From Agrobacterium larrymoorei (GTDB lineage Bacteria; Pseudomonadota; Alphaproteobacteria; Rhizobiales; Rhizobiaceae), in contig NZ_JAUTBL010000002.1 in the NCBI RefSeq assembly GCF_030819275.1, positions 1,056,501 through 1,120,500 on the forward strand: 64,000 nucleotides of DNA. The letters are read 5' to 3'. This document shows, piece by piece, positions 8,250 through 17,062 of this stretch. Position numbers and translations under genes: made by a program. Under the pieces are notes generated by a model that saw nothing but the letters and a program-made list of their open reading frames with translations, searched no databases and was not told where the DNA came from. Numbering within the stretch: the first letter of the stretch is position 1; each line of letters starts with the position of its first letter.

Positions 8250-9944
8250 TTGTTCAAAGACTACAAGATCGCCTTCCGGCCTTTGCTGCGGATTTATCAG
8301 GACGATCTGAGGACTTCCTGGCGTTCGATCGTCGTTCTGATCGTTACGATATTCACAGGCGCGCTCTTATCAGTATCCGGCCCTTATGTGTTTTCGCGGA
8401 TCATCGATGACGTGCCCAAACAGGCCGGTCCGTGGATCATGGCATTTTCCCTCTATGCGATCCTGACAGCCCTGGCCACCGGTATTCAGCGCTGTACGCA
8501 ATATCTCGCTGTGATCCATTCGGAACGGCTGGAACTGGTGGCGACCACGCGCTTTTTCGAAAGAATCACGCGCAAGCAAGCCGCCTTTTTTACCGACCAT
8601 AATCCGGCGGAAATCCAGCAGGCGCAGATGCAGGGCGCATCCGCTGCGTCGATTTTGATGCAGATCGGCCTGATCTATTTCGTGCCCGGACTGGCCAATT
8701 TTCTGTTTAGCATAATCGTGCTGGGCGCGGCGATCAGCCTGGAGCTGGTTCTGATCGTTCTTTGTTACGGTGCCTTCTTCATCGGCCTGACACTTGCCTC
8801 CAACCGCTTCACCAATCGCTATCTGGAGCAGGCAATAGATGCCGGGCAGCACAATGCTGCATTCGTCGGCAACGCGTTGAATATGATCGAACCTCTTCGG
8901 CACACTGGCAGCACAGCATGGATGCAGCAACGCTTCGGCGACAATGCGACTGCGATCTACCAGAACTGGCGGCTTTATTCGCTCCGGCGGATCGCTTTCG
9001 TTTCAACAATCGCTTTGGCGCTCTGCGTTCAACTTATCCTCAGCTTCTGGCTGCTCCTTCCGCGCTATCAGCAAGGCCTCATTTCCGTCGGCGATGTCGT
9101 TCTGTTCAACACGTTACTTCTTCAACTCAACACGCCTTTTGAGATGATCGGGCAATCGGTCAGCGAAGCCATGCGGTCGCTTGCCCGCTTCATGCCCTGC
9201 GCCCGCATGTGGATGGCGCCGGAGGAGGGGGAGGAGGTAGGAGCCAGGCCTGCACCTGCGCTTGTACAGAACATCGAACTTCAAAATGTCGGCTTCCGTT
9301 ACGACAATGGCCGTGGCGTAAGTAACGTTTCTTTCACCGCATCACGGGAACGGCTGACATTCATTACCGGCGAAACTGGTTCCGGTAAGTCTACCCTGTT
9401 CAAGCTCCTGCAAAAGACGATAACGCCGCAGGAGGGGCGCGTCCTCGTCGATGGTGTGGAGCTAGGCGAGGTCGGCAAAAGCAGTTGGTACGCGGTGATC
9501 GGCATTGTGCCGCAGGAAATTCAACTCCTCAATGACAGCCTTCGCACCAATATCGTTCTTGGTCGCCCGCATGATGAAGAGCGCTTGCGCAAGGTCGCGG
9601 ATCAGGCTGCCATCTTGAAACGTATTGAAGGAATGGCGGATGGCTTCGATACGATTGTCGGGGAGAGGGGCCAGAAACTATCCGGTGGTGAGCGCCAGCG
9701 TATTGCCATTGCACGCGCGCTCTACGGCGCGCCGTCAATCCTGCTTCTCGATGAAGCGAGCTCGGCCCTCGATGAAGAAACCGAGCGTGAGATCATGGAT
9801 CAGCTCCGCAAACTGGACGGGGATCTGACGATTATCGCTATCACCCACCGCCAAAGTTCCATTCGGCCGCAGGATCAGGTCATTGCCTTGAAAGAGGTAG
9901 AGGCAAGGGATTCAGTTTCTGAACCGCCTCCGCTATCACCTTAA
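8250..9944 (+). CDS. ABC exporter half-transporter (fused permease and ATPase)
   Basis: About 564 aa. An N-terminal transmembrane domain of about six helices is followed by a nucleotide-binding domain with Walker A TGETGSGKST, Q-loop PQEIQLL, signature LSGGERQRIAIARAL, Walker B ILLLDEASSALD and H-loop ITHR. All catalytic residues are present, so it should act as a homodimer. TTG at 8250 is preferred because GGGAGG lies 6 nt upstream; a GTG at 8229 is possible. The substrate is unknown. It is plus-strand within the accessory block between alr and dnaB. Confidence 0.88.
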   Translation: MFKDYKIAFRPLLRIYQDDLRTSWRSIVVLIVTIFTGALLSVSGPYVFSRIIDDVPKQAGPWIMAFSLYAILTALATGIQRCTQYLAVIHSERLELVATTRFFERITRKQAAFFTDHNPAEIQQAQMQGASAASILMQIGLIYFVPGLANFLFSIIVLGAAISLELVLIVLCYGAFFIGLTLASNRFTNRYLEQAIDAGQHNAAFVGNALNMIEPLRHTGSTAWMQQRFGDNATAIYQNWRLYSLRRIAFVSTIALALCVQLILSFWLLLPRYQQGLISVGDVVLFNTLLLQLNTPFEMIGQSVSEAMRSLARFMPCARMWMAPEEGEEVGARPAPALVQNIELQNVGFRYDNGRGVSNVSFTASRERLTFITGETGSGKSTLFKLLQKTITPQEGRVLVDGVELGEVGKSSWYAVIGIVPQEIQLLNDSLRTNIVLGRPHDEERLRKVADQAAILKRIEGMADGFDTIVGERGQKLSGGERQRIAIARALYGAPSILLLDEASSALDEETEREIMDQLRKLDGDLTIIAITHRQSSIRPQDQVIALKEVEARDSVSEPPPLSP

Positions 9945-9949
9945 AAAGA

Positions 9950-9982
9950 TTCTGCCTGACGTTCAGTCAACATCAGGCAGAA
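9950..9982 (-). terminator. Terminator after dnaB
   Basis: A 10-bp stem (TTCTGCCTGA / TCAGGCAGAA) with a 13-nt loop, followed on the minus strand by TCTTTTTAAGG. It lies just downstream of the dnaB stop and between convergent genes, so it may also slow the ABC exporter transcript. Confidence 0.7.
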
Positions 9983-9988
9983 ACGGCA

Positions 9989-11485
9989 TCAGTGTTCTTC
10001 GTACTGGCTGAAGGATGGATCGGCGAGATCCGCAAAGCGGGTGAACTCTGCCTGGAAGGCGAGCTTGACGGTGCCGGTCGGTCCGTGACGCTGCTTGGCG
10101 ATGATGACGTCGGCCGTGCCCTTCACCTTGTCGAACAGCGATTCCCATTCGGCATATTTCGGGTCTGCCGGATCCCGCGGCTCCATGTTCTTGACGTAAT
10201 ATTCCTCACGGAACACGAAGAGCACCACGTCGGCGTCCTGCTCGATGGAGCCCGATTCACGAAGGTCGGAGAGCTGCGGGCGCTTGTCCTCGCGGCTTTC
10301 AACCGCACGGGAGAGCTGTGAGAGCGCAATGATCGGAACGTTGAGTTCCTTTCCGAGTGCCTTGAGGCCGGTGGTGATCTGGGTGATTTCCTGCACGCGG
10401 TTTTCGCCGCCCTTGCCGGACCCGGTCATCAGCTGAACGTAGTCGACCACCAGAACATCGAGACCCCGCTGGCGCTTCAGGCGGCGCGCGCGAGCGGCAA
10501 GCTGGGCAATCGAGATACCACCGGTCTGGTCGATGTAAAGCGGCACCTTCTGCATCATCTGGCTGCAGGCAACGAGCTTTTCGAAATCGGCTTCGGTGAT
10601 ATCACCACGGCGGATTTTCGAGGACGAGACCTCGGTCTGCTCAGAGATGATACGGGTTGCGAGCTGTTCGGACGACATTTCGAGAGAGTAGAAGCCGACC
10701 ACGCCGCCATTCTTGGCCTTATACGTACCGTCCGGCTGCACTTCCTGCTCATAGGCGGCCGCGATGTTATAGGCGATGTTGGTGGCAAGCGACGTCTTAC
10801 CCATACCAGGACGTCCGGCAAGGACGATCAAGTCCGATCGCTGCAGACCGCCCATGCGGGCATCGAGAGAATGAATGCCTGTGGAAATACCGGAGAGATT
10901 GCCGTCACGCTCGAAAGCCGCGCCGGCCATGTCGATCGCCAGTGCCACCGCGTCGTTGAACGATTGGAAGCCGCCATCATAGCGACCGGTTTCGGCAAGT
11001 TCGAACAGGCGGCGCTCGGTGTCTTCGATCTGTGCCTGCGGCGGCATGTCGAGCGGCGCGTCATAAGCGATGTTGACGACATCCTCGCCGATTTGAATCA
11101 GCGCGCGGCGAAGCGCCAGATCATAGATCGCCCGGCCGTAATCCTCGGCGTTGATGATCGAAACCGCCTCGGCGGCGAGACGCGCAAGATACTGGGCGAC
11201 GGTCAGGTCGCCGACCTTATCGTCTGCCGGAAGGAAGGTCTTGATGGTGACGGGGTTGGCCGTCTTACCCATGCGGATGATATCGCCTGCGACCTCGAAA
11301 ATCTTGCGGTGCAGCGGCTCGTAAAGATGCACCGGCTTCAAAAAGTCAGACACGCGATAATAGGCGTCGTTGTTGACGAGGATCGCGCCCAGCAGCGCCT
11401 GCTCGGCTTCAATGTTGTTTGGCGCCTCGCGATAGAGCGGTTCGGCGGCGGGCGCTGGGGTGATCTTTCTCACGGCGTCGTTCAT
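9989..11485 (-). CDS. dnaB: Replicative DNA helicase DnaB
   Basis: A 498-aa hexameric 5'-3' helicase. The N-terminal domain (APNNIEAEQALLGAILVNNDAY) binds primase, and the RecA-like motor has Walker A AGRPGMGKTS and Walker B VLVVDYVQLM, with an arginine-finger region near LAKQR/IAKQRHGPTG. The start at 11485 (MNDAVRKITPAPA) is chosen because it precedes the conserved domain by a normal distance; an upstream ATG would run into an intergenic repeat. In relatives dnaB directly follows rplI; here an efflux block separates them. Confidence 0.96.
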   Translation of the reverse strand: MNDAVRKITPAPAAEPLYREAPNNIEAEQALLGAILVNNDAYYRVSDFLKPVHLYEPLHRKIFEVAGDIIRMGKTANPVTIKTFLPADDKVGDLTVAQYLARLAAEAVSIINAEDYGRAIYDLALRRALIQIGEDVVNIAYDAPLDMPPQAQIEDTERRLFELAETGRYDGGFQSFNDAVALAIDMAGAAFERDGNLSGISTGIHSLDARMGGLQRSDLIVLAGRPGMGKTSLATNIAYNIAAAYEQEVQPDGTYKAKNGGVVGFYSLEMSSEQLATRIISEQTEVSSSKIRRGDITEADFEKLVACSQMMQKVPLYIDQTGGISIAQLAARARRLKRQRGLDVLVVDYVQLMTGSGKGGENRVQEITQITTGLKALGKELNVPIIALSQLSRAVESREDKRPQLSDLRESGSIEQDADVVLFVFREEYYVKNMEPRDPADPKYAEWESLFDKVKGTADVIIAKQRHGPTGTVKLAFQAEFTRFADLADPSFSQYEEH

Positions 11486-11500
11486 GGTCTCGCGATCTCC

Positions 11501-11547
11501 CTTTAGAGCTCTACGCATCCTTGCGAATGCACAGGGCACGCTCTAAC
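11501..11547 (-). repeat. Diverged copy of a palindromic intergenic repeat
   Basis: Read on the minus strand, this contains TTAGAGCG…GTGCATTC GCAA GGATGC…GAGCTCTAA. It matches the core of the repeats at 43701-43785 and 61946-62030. It falls in the dnaB leader, ending close to the ribosome-binding site. It resembles the mosaic intergenic elements common in rhizobial genomes. Confidence 0.5.
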
Positions 11548-11880
11548 TTTTTCATCTCGGCATCCAGCTTTGCGGAAATTCACTTCGATTTCCAGCTTGG
11601 CGCGGTAGCCTTCTGTCTGCTGCAAGCCTGTCGGTTTGAAGCTTGGCGTCGTCGCCGTCAATGACCTTGAGGCAACACTGGCCTCCCACCTTACCTAAAG
11701 AGAGGCGCGGCCCCCAACATAGTGGGTTGTCCCCATCAATCCACAGGACGATTCGCACGATGCTGGGCAGGCCGCGCGAATCACGCACTCTCTGTCATGA
11801 TTTTAAAGCATGGCTCCAATCCGCCAAACACACTTGAATTTTAGCAAAGATAAAAATAGATAGGGGCAAAATAAGTAGCT

Positions 11881-11895
11881 ACCTAATTATAAGGT
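11881..11895. promoter_or_regulatory. Possible MarR-type operator
   Basis: The imperfect 15-bp palindrome ACCTAATTATAAGGT lies 10 bp before the MarR start codon. It is next to a perfect 8-bp palindrome GTAGCTAC at 11875-11882. MarR repressors of efflux operons usually bind such AT-rich palindromes in their own promoter. Positional inference only. Confidence 0.4.
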
Positions 11896-11904
11896 CTAAG
11901 TACG

Positions 11905-12360
11905 TTGTCCCGGATTACCGAGAAAGAACAGCTTTTCGATGAGATGGCGGCCTTCAACCGCAAGCTCCGCTCGTTCTTCGATGCCCGCGTTGCCGAAAAA
12001 GGGCTGACTTTGGCGCGAGCGCGCACATTGTTCGCACTTTCGAGGAGAGGTTCGCTGACGCAGAAGGAACTCGCCGAGGAGCTGGAAATAGAAACGCCGA
12101 CGCTCGTGCGGCTGTTGGATGCCATGGAGAAACAAAAGCTCATCGAACGGCGTTCTGACGAGATCGATCGGAGGGCGAAGCAAATTCACATGACACCCGC
12201 CGGACTGCAGACATTCGAAGATGTGGATGCGCAGGCGAAAGCCATGCGAGCTGAGGTCGCGCTGGATATCTCAACAGATGAGATCCGCGTGGCGCTGAAC
12301 GTGGTGAGACGCCTTACCGGCAATCTGCAGAAACTCTCGGAAGGAGGGGTGGCGTCGTGA
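11905..12360 (+). CDS. MarR family transcriptional regulator
   Basis: A 151-aa winged-helix protein. The recognition region reads SLTQKELAEELEIETPTLVRLLDAMEKQKLIERR, with the MarR wing signature DEIDRRAKQIHMT. It starts at TTG with AAGG about 10 nt upstream; no ATG lies nearby in frame. Its stop overlaps the next gene by 4 nt (GTGA), so it is the first gene of an efflux operon with an MFS pump and an EmrA-like adaptor. It probably represses that operon and is released by the pump's substrates. Confidence 0.9.
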   Translation: MSRITEKEQLFDEMAAFNRKLRSFFDARVAEKGLTLARARTLFALSRRGSLTQKELAEELEIETPTLVRLLDAMEKQKLIERRSDEIDRRAKQIHMTPAGLQTFEDVDAQAKAMRAEVALDISTDEIRVALNVVRRLTGNLQKLSEGGVAS

Positions 12361-14063
12361 GCAATGCCATAACGAGCACGCGCGATGCGCCTTTAGACGA
12401 AGTCGAGGACGAGGCTGCACTGTCGGCTGGCACTGCCTCTGCGCCGCAGCAGGCTGCAGCAGTACCGCCAGCACAGCCTGCCGAAAAGTCCTTCAGCCAA
12501 AAACTGATGTATATCGCTTCCGGCCTTGCCTTCTTCATCACGCAAGGCATGGGCATGAACATCGTCATGGCCAATATCTACCAGTTGCAGGGCGAATTTT
12601 CCGGCACGGTGGCAGAGGTCGCGTGGCTTTCGGCCGCCTATATGGCGCCTTACGCGACATTTTCGATCGCGCTGTTCAAGGTGCGCCAGCAATATGGCCT
12701 GCGCCCCTTCGCGGAAATCAGCATTATCGCTTTCGTGCTGGCCTCCTGCCTCAACCTTTTCGTCACCGATCTGCATTCGGCCATCGTCGTGCGCTTCGTC
12801 AGCGGTATGGCAGCAGCGCCTTTGTCGTCGCTCGGGTTCCTCTACATTCTCGAAGCTTTCCCCGTGCAGCGCAAGCTGACCCTCGGCCTCAGCATCGCGT
12901 TGACCGGCACGCTTCTGGCTGCTCCTCTCGCCCGTATCGTCTCACCAGCTCTGTTGCAGATCGACGGCTGGCAGGCGCTCTACAGCATGGAAGTGGGCTT
13001 GGCGCTTGCTGTTTTGCCGATCATCTATCTGTTGCCTCTGACGCCGCCGCCGCGGGTCAAGGTCATCGAACGCATCGATATTTTGAGCTACCTGCTTTTC
13101 GCCGGCGGGCTTGGTTGTCTCGCCGTCTTCCTGACGCTCGGCCGCTTCTACTGGTGGTTCGAGACCTGGTGGCTCGGCGTTCTTCTGGCGACCTCGATCG
13201 GCCTCTTGACCGTGATGACGATGATCGAACTGCCACGAAAGAACCCGATGCTCGATCTGCGCTGGATTTTTTCGCGCACCAATCTGCATCTTATCGCAGT
13301 CCTGCTGGTCTATCGTGCCGTCTCGTCGGAGCAATCCTCCACCGCCGTCAGCCTCTACCAGCAGCTTGGCATCCTTAATGACCAGACGATGGGCCTTTAC
13401 GGGCTGATCATTCTAGCGACGATCCTTGGCGGTGCGACCTGTGCCTTGTTGATGCTGACGAAATATGTCGAGACAGCGCATGTGATTGCACTGTCCTGCA
13501 TCGCGCTTGGCGCCTTTATGGACAGTACATCGACGAACCTGACGAGGCCCGAACAGATGTATCTGAGCCAGGCGATGATCGCGTTTGGCGCTGCCATGTT
13601 CCTCCCGCCGGTGATGGCGAAGGGCTTTGGTGCCGCGCTGGCTAAAGGCCCTCCCTATCTAGTCAATTTCATCACCATCTTCCTGTTCACGCAGATTACA
13701 GGATCGATGCTGACGACGGGTCTATTGGGCTCCTTCGTGACGCTGAGGGAAAAATTCCACTCCAATATTCTCGTGGAAAGCATCCTTCTGCAAAATCCGC
13801 AGGTCGCGCAGCGTATCAGCCAGCTTTCCGGTGCCTATAGCCATGTGCTGACCGATCCGACGCTTCTAAGGGCAGAAGGCGTGACTCTGCTGGCACAGCA
13901 AGTGTCGAGAGAGGCCTATATTCTTGCCTATAACGATACCTTCCTGCTGATCGCCGTCTGCGCTGCTGCCGCTCTCGTGATGCTGCTTCTTCACCTGGCT
14001 TGGCTGCGCATCAAACCATTGATGACGGGCGGTGATAGTGCCGCCGCCGTTTCCCAATCCTGA
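12357..14063 (+). CDS. DHA2-type MFS multidrug efflux transporter (EmrB-like)
   Basis: A 568-aa protein with a polar, Pro/Ala-rich N-terminal tail of about 45 residues and then about 14 hydrophobic helices, the DHA2 (EmrB/QacA) layout. The segment GTVAEVAWLSAAYMAPYA corresponds to the conserved helix-1/2 region. The GTG start overlaps the MarR stop. With the membrane-fusion protein downstream it likely forms a tripartite pump with a TolC-like outer channel. The substrate is unknown. Confidence 0.88.
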   Translation: MSNAITSTRDAPLDEVEDEAALSAGTASAPQQAAAVPPAQPAEKSFSQKLMYIASGLAFFITQGMGMNIVMANIYQLQGEFSGTVAEVAWLSAAYMAPYATFSIALFKVRQQYGLRPFAEISIIAFVLASCLNLFVTDLHSAIVVRFVSGMAAAPLSSLGFLYILEAFPVQRKLTLGLSIALTGTLLAAPLARIVSPALLQIDGWQALYSMEVGLALAVLPIIYLLPLTPPPRVKVIERIDILSYLLFAGGLGCLAVFLTLGRFYWWFETWWLGVLLATSIGLLTVMTMIELPRKNPMLDLRWIFSRTNLHLIAVLLVYRAVSSEQSSTAVSLYQQLGILNDQTMGLYGLIILATILGGATCALLMLTKYVETAHVIALSCIALGAFMDSTSTNLTRPEQMYLSQAMIAFGAAMFLPPVMAKGFGAALAKGPPYLVNFITIFLFTQITGSMLTTGLLGSFVTLREKFHSNILVESILLQNPQVAQRISQLSGAYSHVLTDPTLLRAEGVTLLAQQVSREAYILAYNDTFLLIAVCAAAALVMLLLHLAWLRIKPLMTGGDSAAAVSQS

Positions 14064-14080
14064 TCCTTCAGAGACATAAA

Positions 14081-15148
14081 ATGCTAAAGAAGATTTTCAC
14101 ACCCGTTACCCTTATCGTTCTTCTCGGCGGCATCGCCGGGGTCGCGTTGGTGCTTTACGCCTGGCGCCTGCCACCCTTTTCCAGCCATGTCGAAATGACC
14201 GACAATGCCTATGTGCGCGGCTACGTCACCACAATGAGCCCGCAGGTCAGCGGCTACGTCGTGGATGTTCCGGTCAAGGATTATCAGGAGGTCAAGCAAG
14301 GTGACCTTCTGGTCAAGATCGACGACCGCATCTTCCGCCAGAGACTGGCCCAGGCCGAAGCCACACTTGCCGGCCAGACGGCAGCCTCGGATAATTCACG
14401 CCAGCAGGAGAATGCTGCCCGCGCCAATATCGCGTCCAGCCAGGCCGCGGTGGATAGCGCCGAAGCGTCCCTGAAACAGGCGCAGCTTGCTGCCGATCGT
14501 CAGAACAACTTGATCCGTAGCGGCGTCGGAACGTCAAGTCTCCAGGAAGAGGCGCAGGCCAATCTCGAAAAGTCCCGCGCCGGGCTGTCGCAGGCCAAGG
14601 CGGCACTCGAAGTTGCCCGCCAGGATTTACAGACCATCATCGTCAATCGCAGCTCGCTTCAGGCCGCCGTTGCCAATGCGCAGGCCGCGGTGGAGCTTGC
14701 CAGGATCGATCTGCAGAACACCGAGATCAAGGCACCGCGTGATGGCGAACTGGGTGAGGTCGGCGCACGTGTCGGCCAATATGTCGCCGCCGGCAGCCAG
14801 TTGATGGCGGTCGTTCCGCATGAGGTCTGGGTCGTTGCCAACTTCAAGGAAACTCAGCTTGCGGGCATGGAAGTTGGGCAGCCTGTCTCGATCTCAGTCG
14901 ACGCGCTGCATCATCGCAAATTGACGGGCAAGGTCGAGCGCTTCTCGCCCGCCGCCGGTTCGGAGTTTGCGGTGATCAAGCCGGATAATGCCACGGGCAA
15001 TTTCGTCAAGATCGCGCAGAGAATCGGCGTGCGCGTGTCGATCGATCCGGACCAGCCGGCCGCTTTAGAACTGTCGCCAGGCATGTCCGTGGTGGTGCGC
15101 GTCGATAAGAGCAAGGCGCCGGTGACGGAAGAGACGGCGGCCAAGTAG
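14081..15148 (+). CDS. HlyD/EmrA family membrane-fusion protein
   Basis: A 355-aa periplasmic adaptor with one N-terminal transmembrane helix (residues ~10-28). It has a split lipoyl domain (VEMTDNAYVRGYVTTMSPQV and IKAPRDGELGE) around a long coiled coil rich in Ala/Gln, then a β-barrel domain (VVANFKETQLAGMEVGQPV). This is the EmrA arrangement. It follows the MFS pump by 17 nt and ends before a strong terminator, so it is the last gene of the MarR operon. Confidence 0.9.
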   Translation: MLKKIFTPVTLIVLLGGIAGVALVLYAWRLPPFSSHVEMTDNAYVRGYVTTMSPQVSGYVVDVPVKDYQEVKQGDLLVKIDDRIFRQRLAQAEATLAGQTAASDNSRQQENAARANIASSQAAVDSAEASLKQAQLAADRQNNLIRSGVGTSSLQEEAQANLEKSRAGLSQAKAALEVARQDLQTIIVNRSSLQAAVANAQAAVELARIDLQNTEIKAPRDGELGEVGARVGQYVAAGSQLMAVVPHEVWVVANFKETQLAGMEVGQPVSISVDALHHRKLTGKVERFSPAAGSEFAVIKPDNATGNFVKIAQRIGVRVSIDPDQPAALELSPGMSVVVRVDKSKAPVTEETAAK

Positions 15149-15172
15149 CCATTTCGCCTGCCTTCCACGGTC

Positions 15173-15215
15173 AAGCCTTTCAGCCATTATCGCAGGCTGA
15201 AAGGCTTTGCTTTTT
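15173..15215 (+). terminator. Terminator of the MarR–MFS–HlyD operon
   Basis: A perfect 13-bp stem (AAGCCTTTCAGCC / GGCTGAAAGGCTT) with a 9-nt loop, followed by TGCTTTTT on the plus strand. It starts 25 nt after the adaptor stop codon. Confidence 0.85.
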
Positions 15216-15232
15216 CAGGTGTGGTTCTGCAC

Positions 15233-15943
15233 TCAGCCGTCCCGCCAATCCGCGGGTAGGCAGAAGATTTCTCGAAACCCTTTGTCACCCGCGGCGGTGA
15301 TCTTCAACGCGCGGCTATCGGCGCGGCGTGTCACCCAGCCAAGATCGAGTGCGCGCTGGAAAAGCGCGGTACCAAGGCGTCCGGCAATGTGGTGCCGTCT
15401 CTCGCTCCAGTCCAGGCATGTGCGGCAAAGCGGTCGCTTCGACCGATGGCCATCATCGAGGTCGATCCCGAAATCTACCAAGAAGGCCTTGCCCGTTTCC
15501 GTCACAAGCGCACCCTCATCGGAAAGCAGAACGTGCCCTCTGCCGCTAAGACTGTCGGCCATCGCCACCGCAAGCCGGCCTGCGATGTGGTCGTAGCAAC
15601 TGCGGGCGAGCCGCATGTCCATCTCTTTCTGTCCGATGGGATGATGTCGTTTCGGCCCTGCGGCGGCAATCGACATCAGTGCATCGATCCCGTGGGCAAC
15701 CTGCGCCGAAGCAAGCCGGTAGTAGCGGTGGCGGCCCTGTTTCACTGTCGTCAGCAGATTGGCGTCCACCATCTTCGCCAGATGCTCGCTGCCCGTCTGC
15801 GGCGTCACACCCGCATCTCGCGACAACTCACCTGCTGTCAGCGCTTGGCCGCCCATAAGCGCGCAGAGCATATTTGCTCGCGTCGTATCGCCAATCAGAC
15901 TGGCGACGGCGGCAATGGTGTTGGGCGAGGCGATACCGGTCAT
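15233..15943 (-). CDS. ArsR-like winged-helix transcriptional regulator
   Basis: A 236-aa protein whose first ~85 residues form an ArsR-type winged helix (LIGDTTRANMLCALMGG, LTAGELSRDAGVTPQTGSEH, VKQGRHRYYRLA). A longer C-terminal domain is of unknown function. ArsR metal-site cysteines are not evident near the recognition helix; a CRTC pair occurs late in the protein. It is divergent from the DMT transporter and may control it. Confidence 0.8.
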   Translation of the reverse strand: MTGIASPNTIAAVASLIGDTTRANMLCALMGGQALTAGELSRDAGVTPQTGSEHLAKMVDANLLTTVKQGRHRYYRLASAQVAHGIDALMSIAAAGPKRHHPIGQKEMDMRLARSCYDHIAGRLAVAMADSLSGRGHVLLSDEGALVTETGKAFLVDFGIDLDDGHRSKRPLCRTCLDWSERRHHIAGRLGTALFQRALDLGWVTRRADSRALKITAAGDKGFREIFCLPADWRDG

Positions 15944-16063
15944 GCGGCAACAGTATCATCTGAGCATACGCGCGTCAGCGGCGCATTGTTCGGCCGGTAC
16001 CGAAGCTTTCCATTGCAGCGCAACGCTATAAAGAAGGATCGCTTTGACAGAGAGACTGACAGA

Positions 16064-16987
16064 ATGGCCGATAAAAAACTGCTGCCCGAACTTGCCCTGC
16101 TCGTGTTGCTGGGGTGCCTGTGGGGCGGTTCCTACACTTTCATCAAGATCGGCATCGAGACGATCCCGCCGCTGACGCTGATTGCGGCGCGAACGGCCAT
16201 TGCCGGCAGCATCCTGACGCTTATCATCCTCTGGCGGGGCTTGAGGTTTCCAAAAGATCCAGCACTTTGGAAGATGTTTGCCATCCAGGCGGTGCTGAAC
16301 AGCGTCCTTCCCTTCACGCTGATTGCCTGGGCAGAGCATTACATCGATGCCGGGCTTGCGGTCATTCTCAACTCGCTGACGCCGGTCTTTACCTTCCTGC
16401 TGACGGCGATCATCACCCGCCATGAGGTGGTGAATGGCCGCAAGCTGTTCGGCGTGACGATCGGCCTTGTCGGAACCGTGGTCATGATTGGCGTTCAGGC
16501 GCTGAATGGTCTCGGCGATGTGGTGCTGGCGCAAATGGCCGTTATTCTTCCCACCGCCTTTTATGCAGGCGCGGCGATCTTCGGAAAGAATTTTAAGGGT
16601 ATCGATTCGATGATCCCTGCTGCAGCCTCGCTGATCTGCGGGGCGATCATTCTCATTCCGGTGAGCCTGGTGGTGGACCGCCCTTGGGAGCTTGCACCCT
16701 CAACGCGTTCGATTGCGGCCCTGATCGGGCTCTCGATATTCTCCACCGCGCTCGCCTTCACCATCTATTTCCGCCTCGTCCGCACGTTGGGATCTCTAGG
16801 AACAACGGCGCAGGCCTATGTGCGCGTGCCCGTAGGCGTGGCGATCGGTGTGATATTTCTGGGTGAGCAACTGCATGCAAGCACGATGATCGGGCTTGTG
16901 TGTATTCTGGCTGGCGTCATCGCCATGACGCTGCCGTCACGCATGCCGACCAGAGTGACGACAGCGGCGAAAGCCATCGGCGAATAG
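16064..16987 (+). CDS. EamA/DMT family transporter
   Basis: A 307-aa membrane protein with about ten hydrophobic helices in two EamA repeats. The first repeat opens with LGCLWGGSYTFIKIGIETIPP, a standard DMT signature, and the second ends with GVIFLGEQLHASTMIGLVCILAGV. The open frame extends far upstream through the ArsR-like gene on the other strand, but homology begins at the ATG at 16064. The substrate is unknown; many relatives export amino acids or metabolites. It is divergent from the ArsR-like gene. Confidence 0.87.
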   Translation: MADKKLLPELALLVLLGCLWGGSYTFIKIGIETIPPLTLIAARTAIAGSILTLIILWRGLRFPKDPALWKMFAIQAVLNSVLPFTLIAWAEHYIDAGLAVILNSLTPVFTFLLTAIITRHEVVNGRKLFGVTIGLVGTVVMIGVQALNGLGDVVLAQMAVILPTAFYAGAAIFGKNFKGIDSMIPAAASLICGAIILIPVSLVVDRPWELAPSTRSIAALIGLSIFSTALAFTIYFRLVRTLGSLGTTAQAYVRVPVGVAIGVIFLGEQLHASTMIGLVCILAGVIAMTLPSRMPTRVTTAAKAIGE

Positions 16988-17006
16988 TTTTCGCAACGCC
17001 CAAACA

Positions 17007-17036
17007 AAAACCCCGGATGTCGCCATCCGGGGTTTT
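17007..17036. terminator. Bidirectional terminator between the DMT transporter and rplI
   Basis: A perfect 13-bp stem (AAAACCCCGGATG / CATCCGGGGTTTT) with a TCGC loop. Its A/T flanks give a U run on both strands, and it sits between two convergent genes. Confidence 0.88.
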
Positions 17037-17062
17037 GTCTTTGAGCCAAAGGCCCGAAGAGA

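Larger units (their letters stand above)
11486..11904. other. Intergenic region between dnaB and the MarR regulator
   Basis: A gap of about 420 bases between divergent genes. Nearest dnaB it holds one copy of the short palindromic repeat (11501-11547). Nearest the MarR gene it is AT-rich with small palindromes. A 78-codon minus-strand open frame at 11552-11788 has no recognisable domain and no convincing start signal, so I do not call it a gene. Confidence 0.6.

Noticed and set aside
11552..11788. 78-codon minus-strand open frame in the dnaB–MarR gap
   Set aside because: No domain, no ribosome-binding site, and composition like non-coding DNA.
15389..16063. N-terminal extension of the DMT transporter frame
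   Set aside because: Antisense to the ArsR-like regulator; transporter homology starts at the ATG at 16064.
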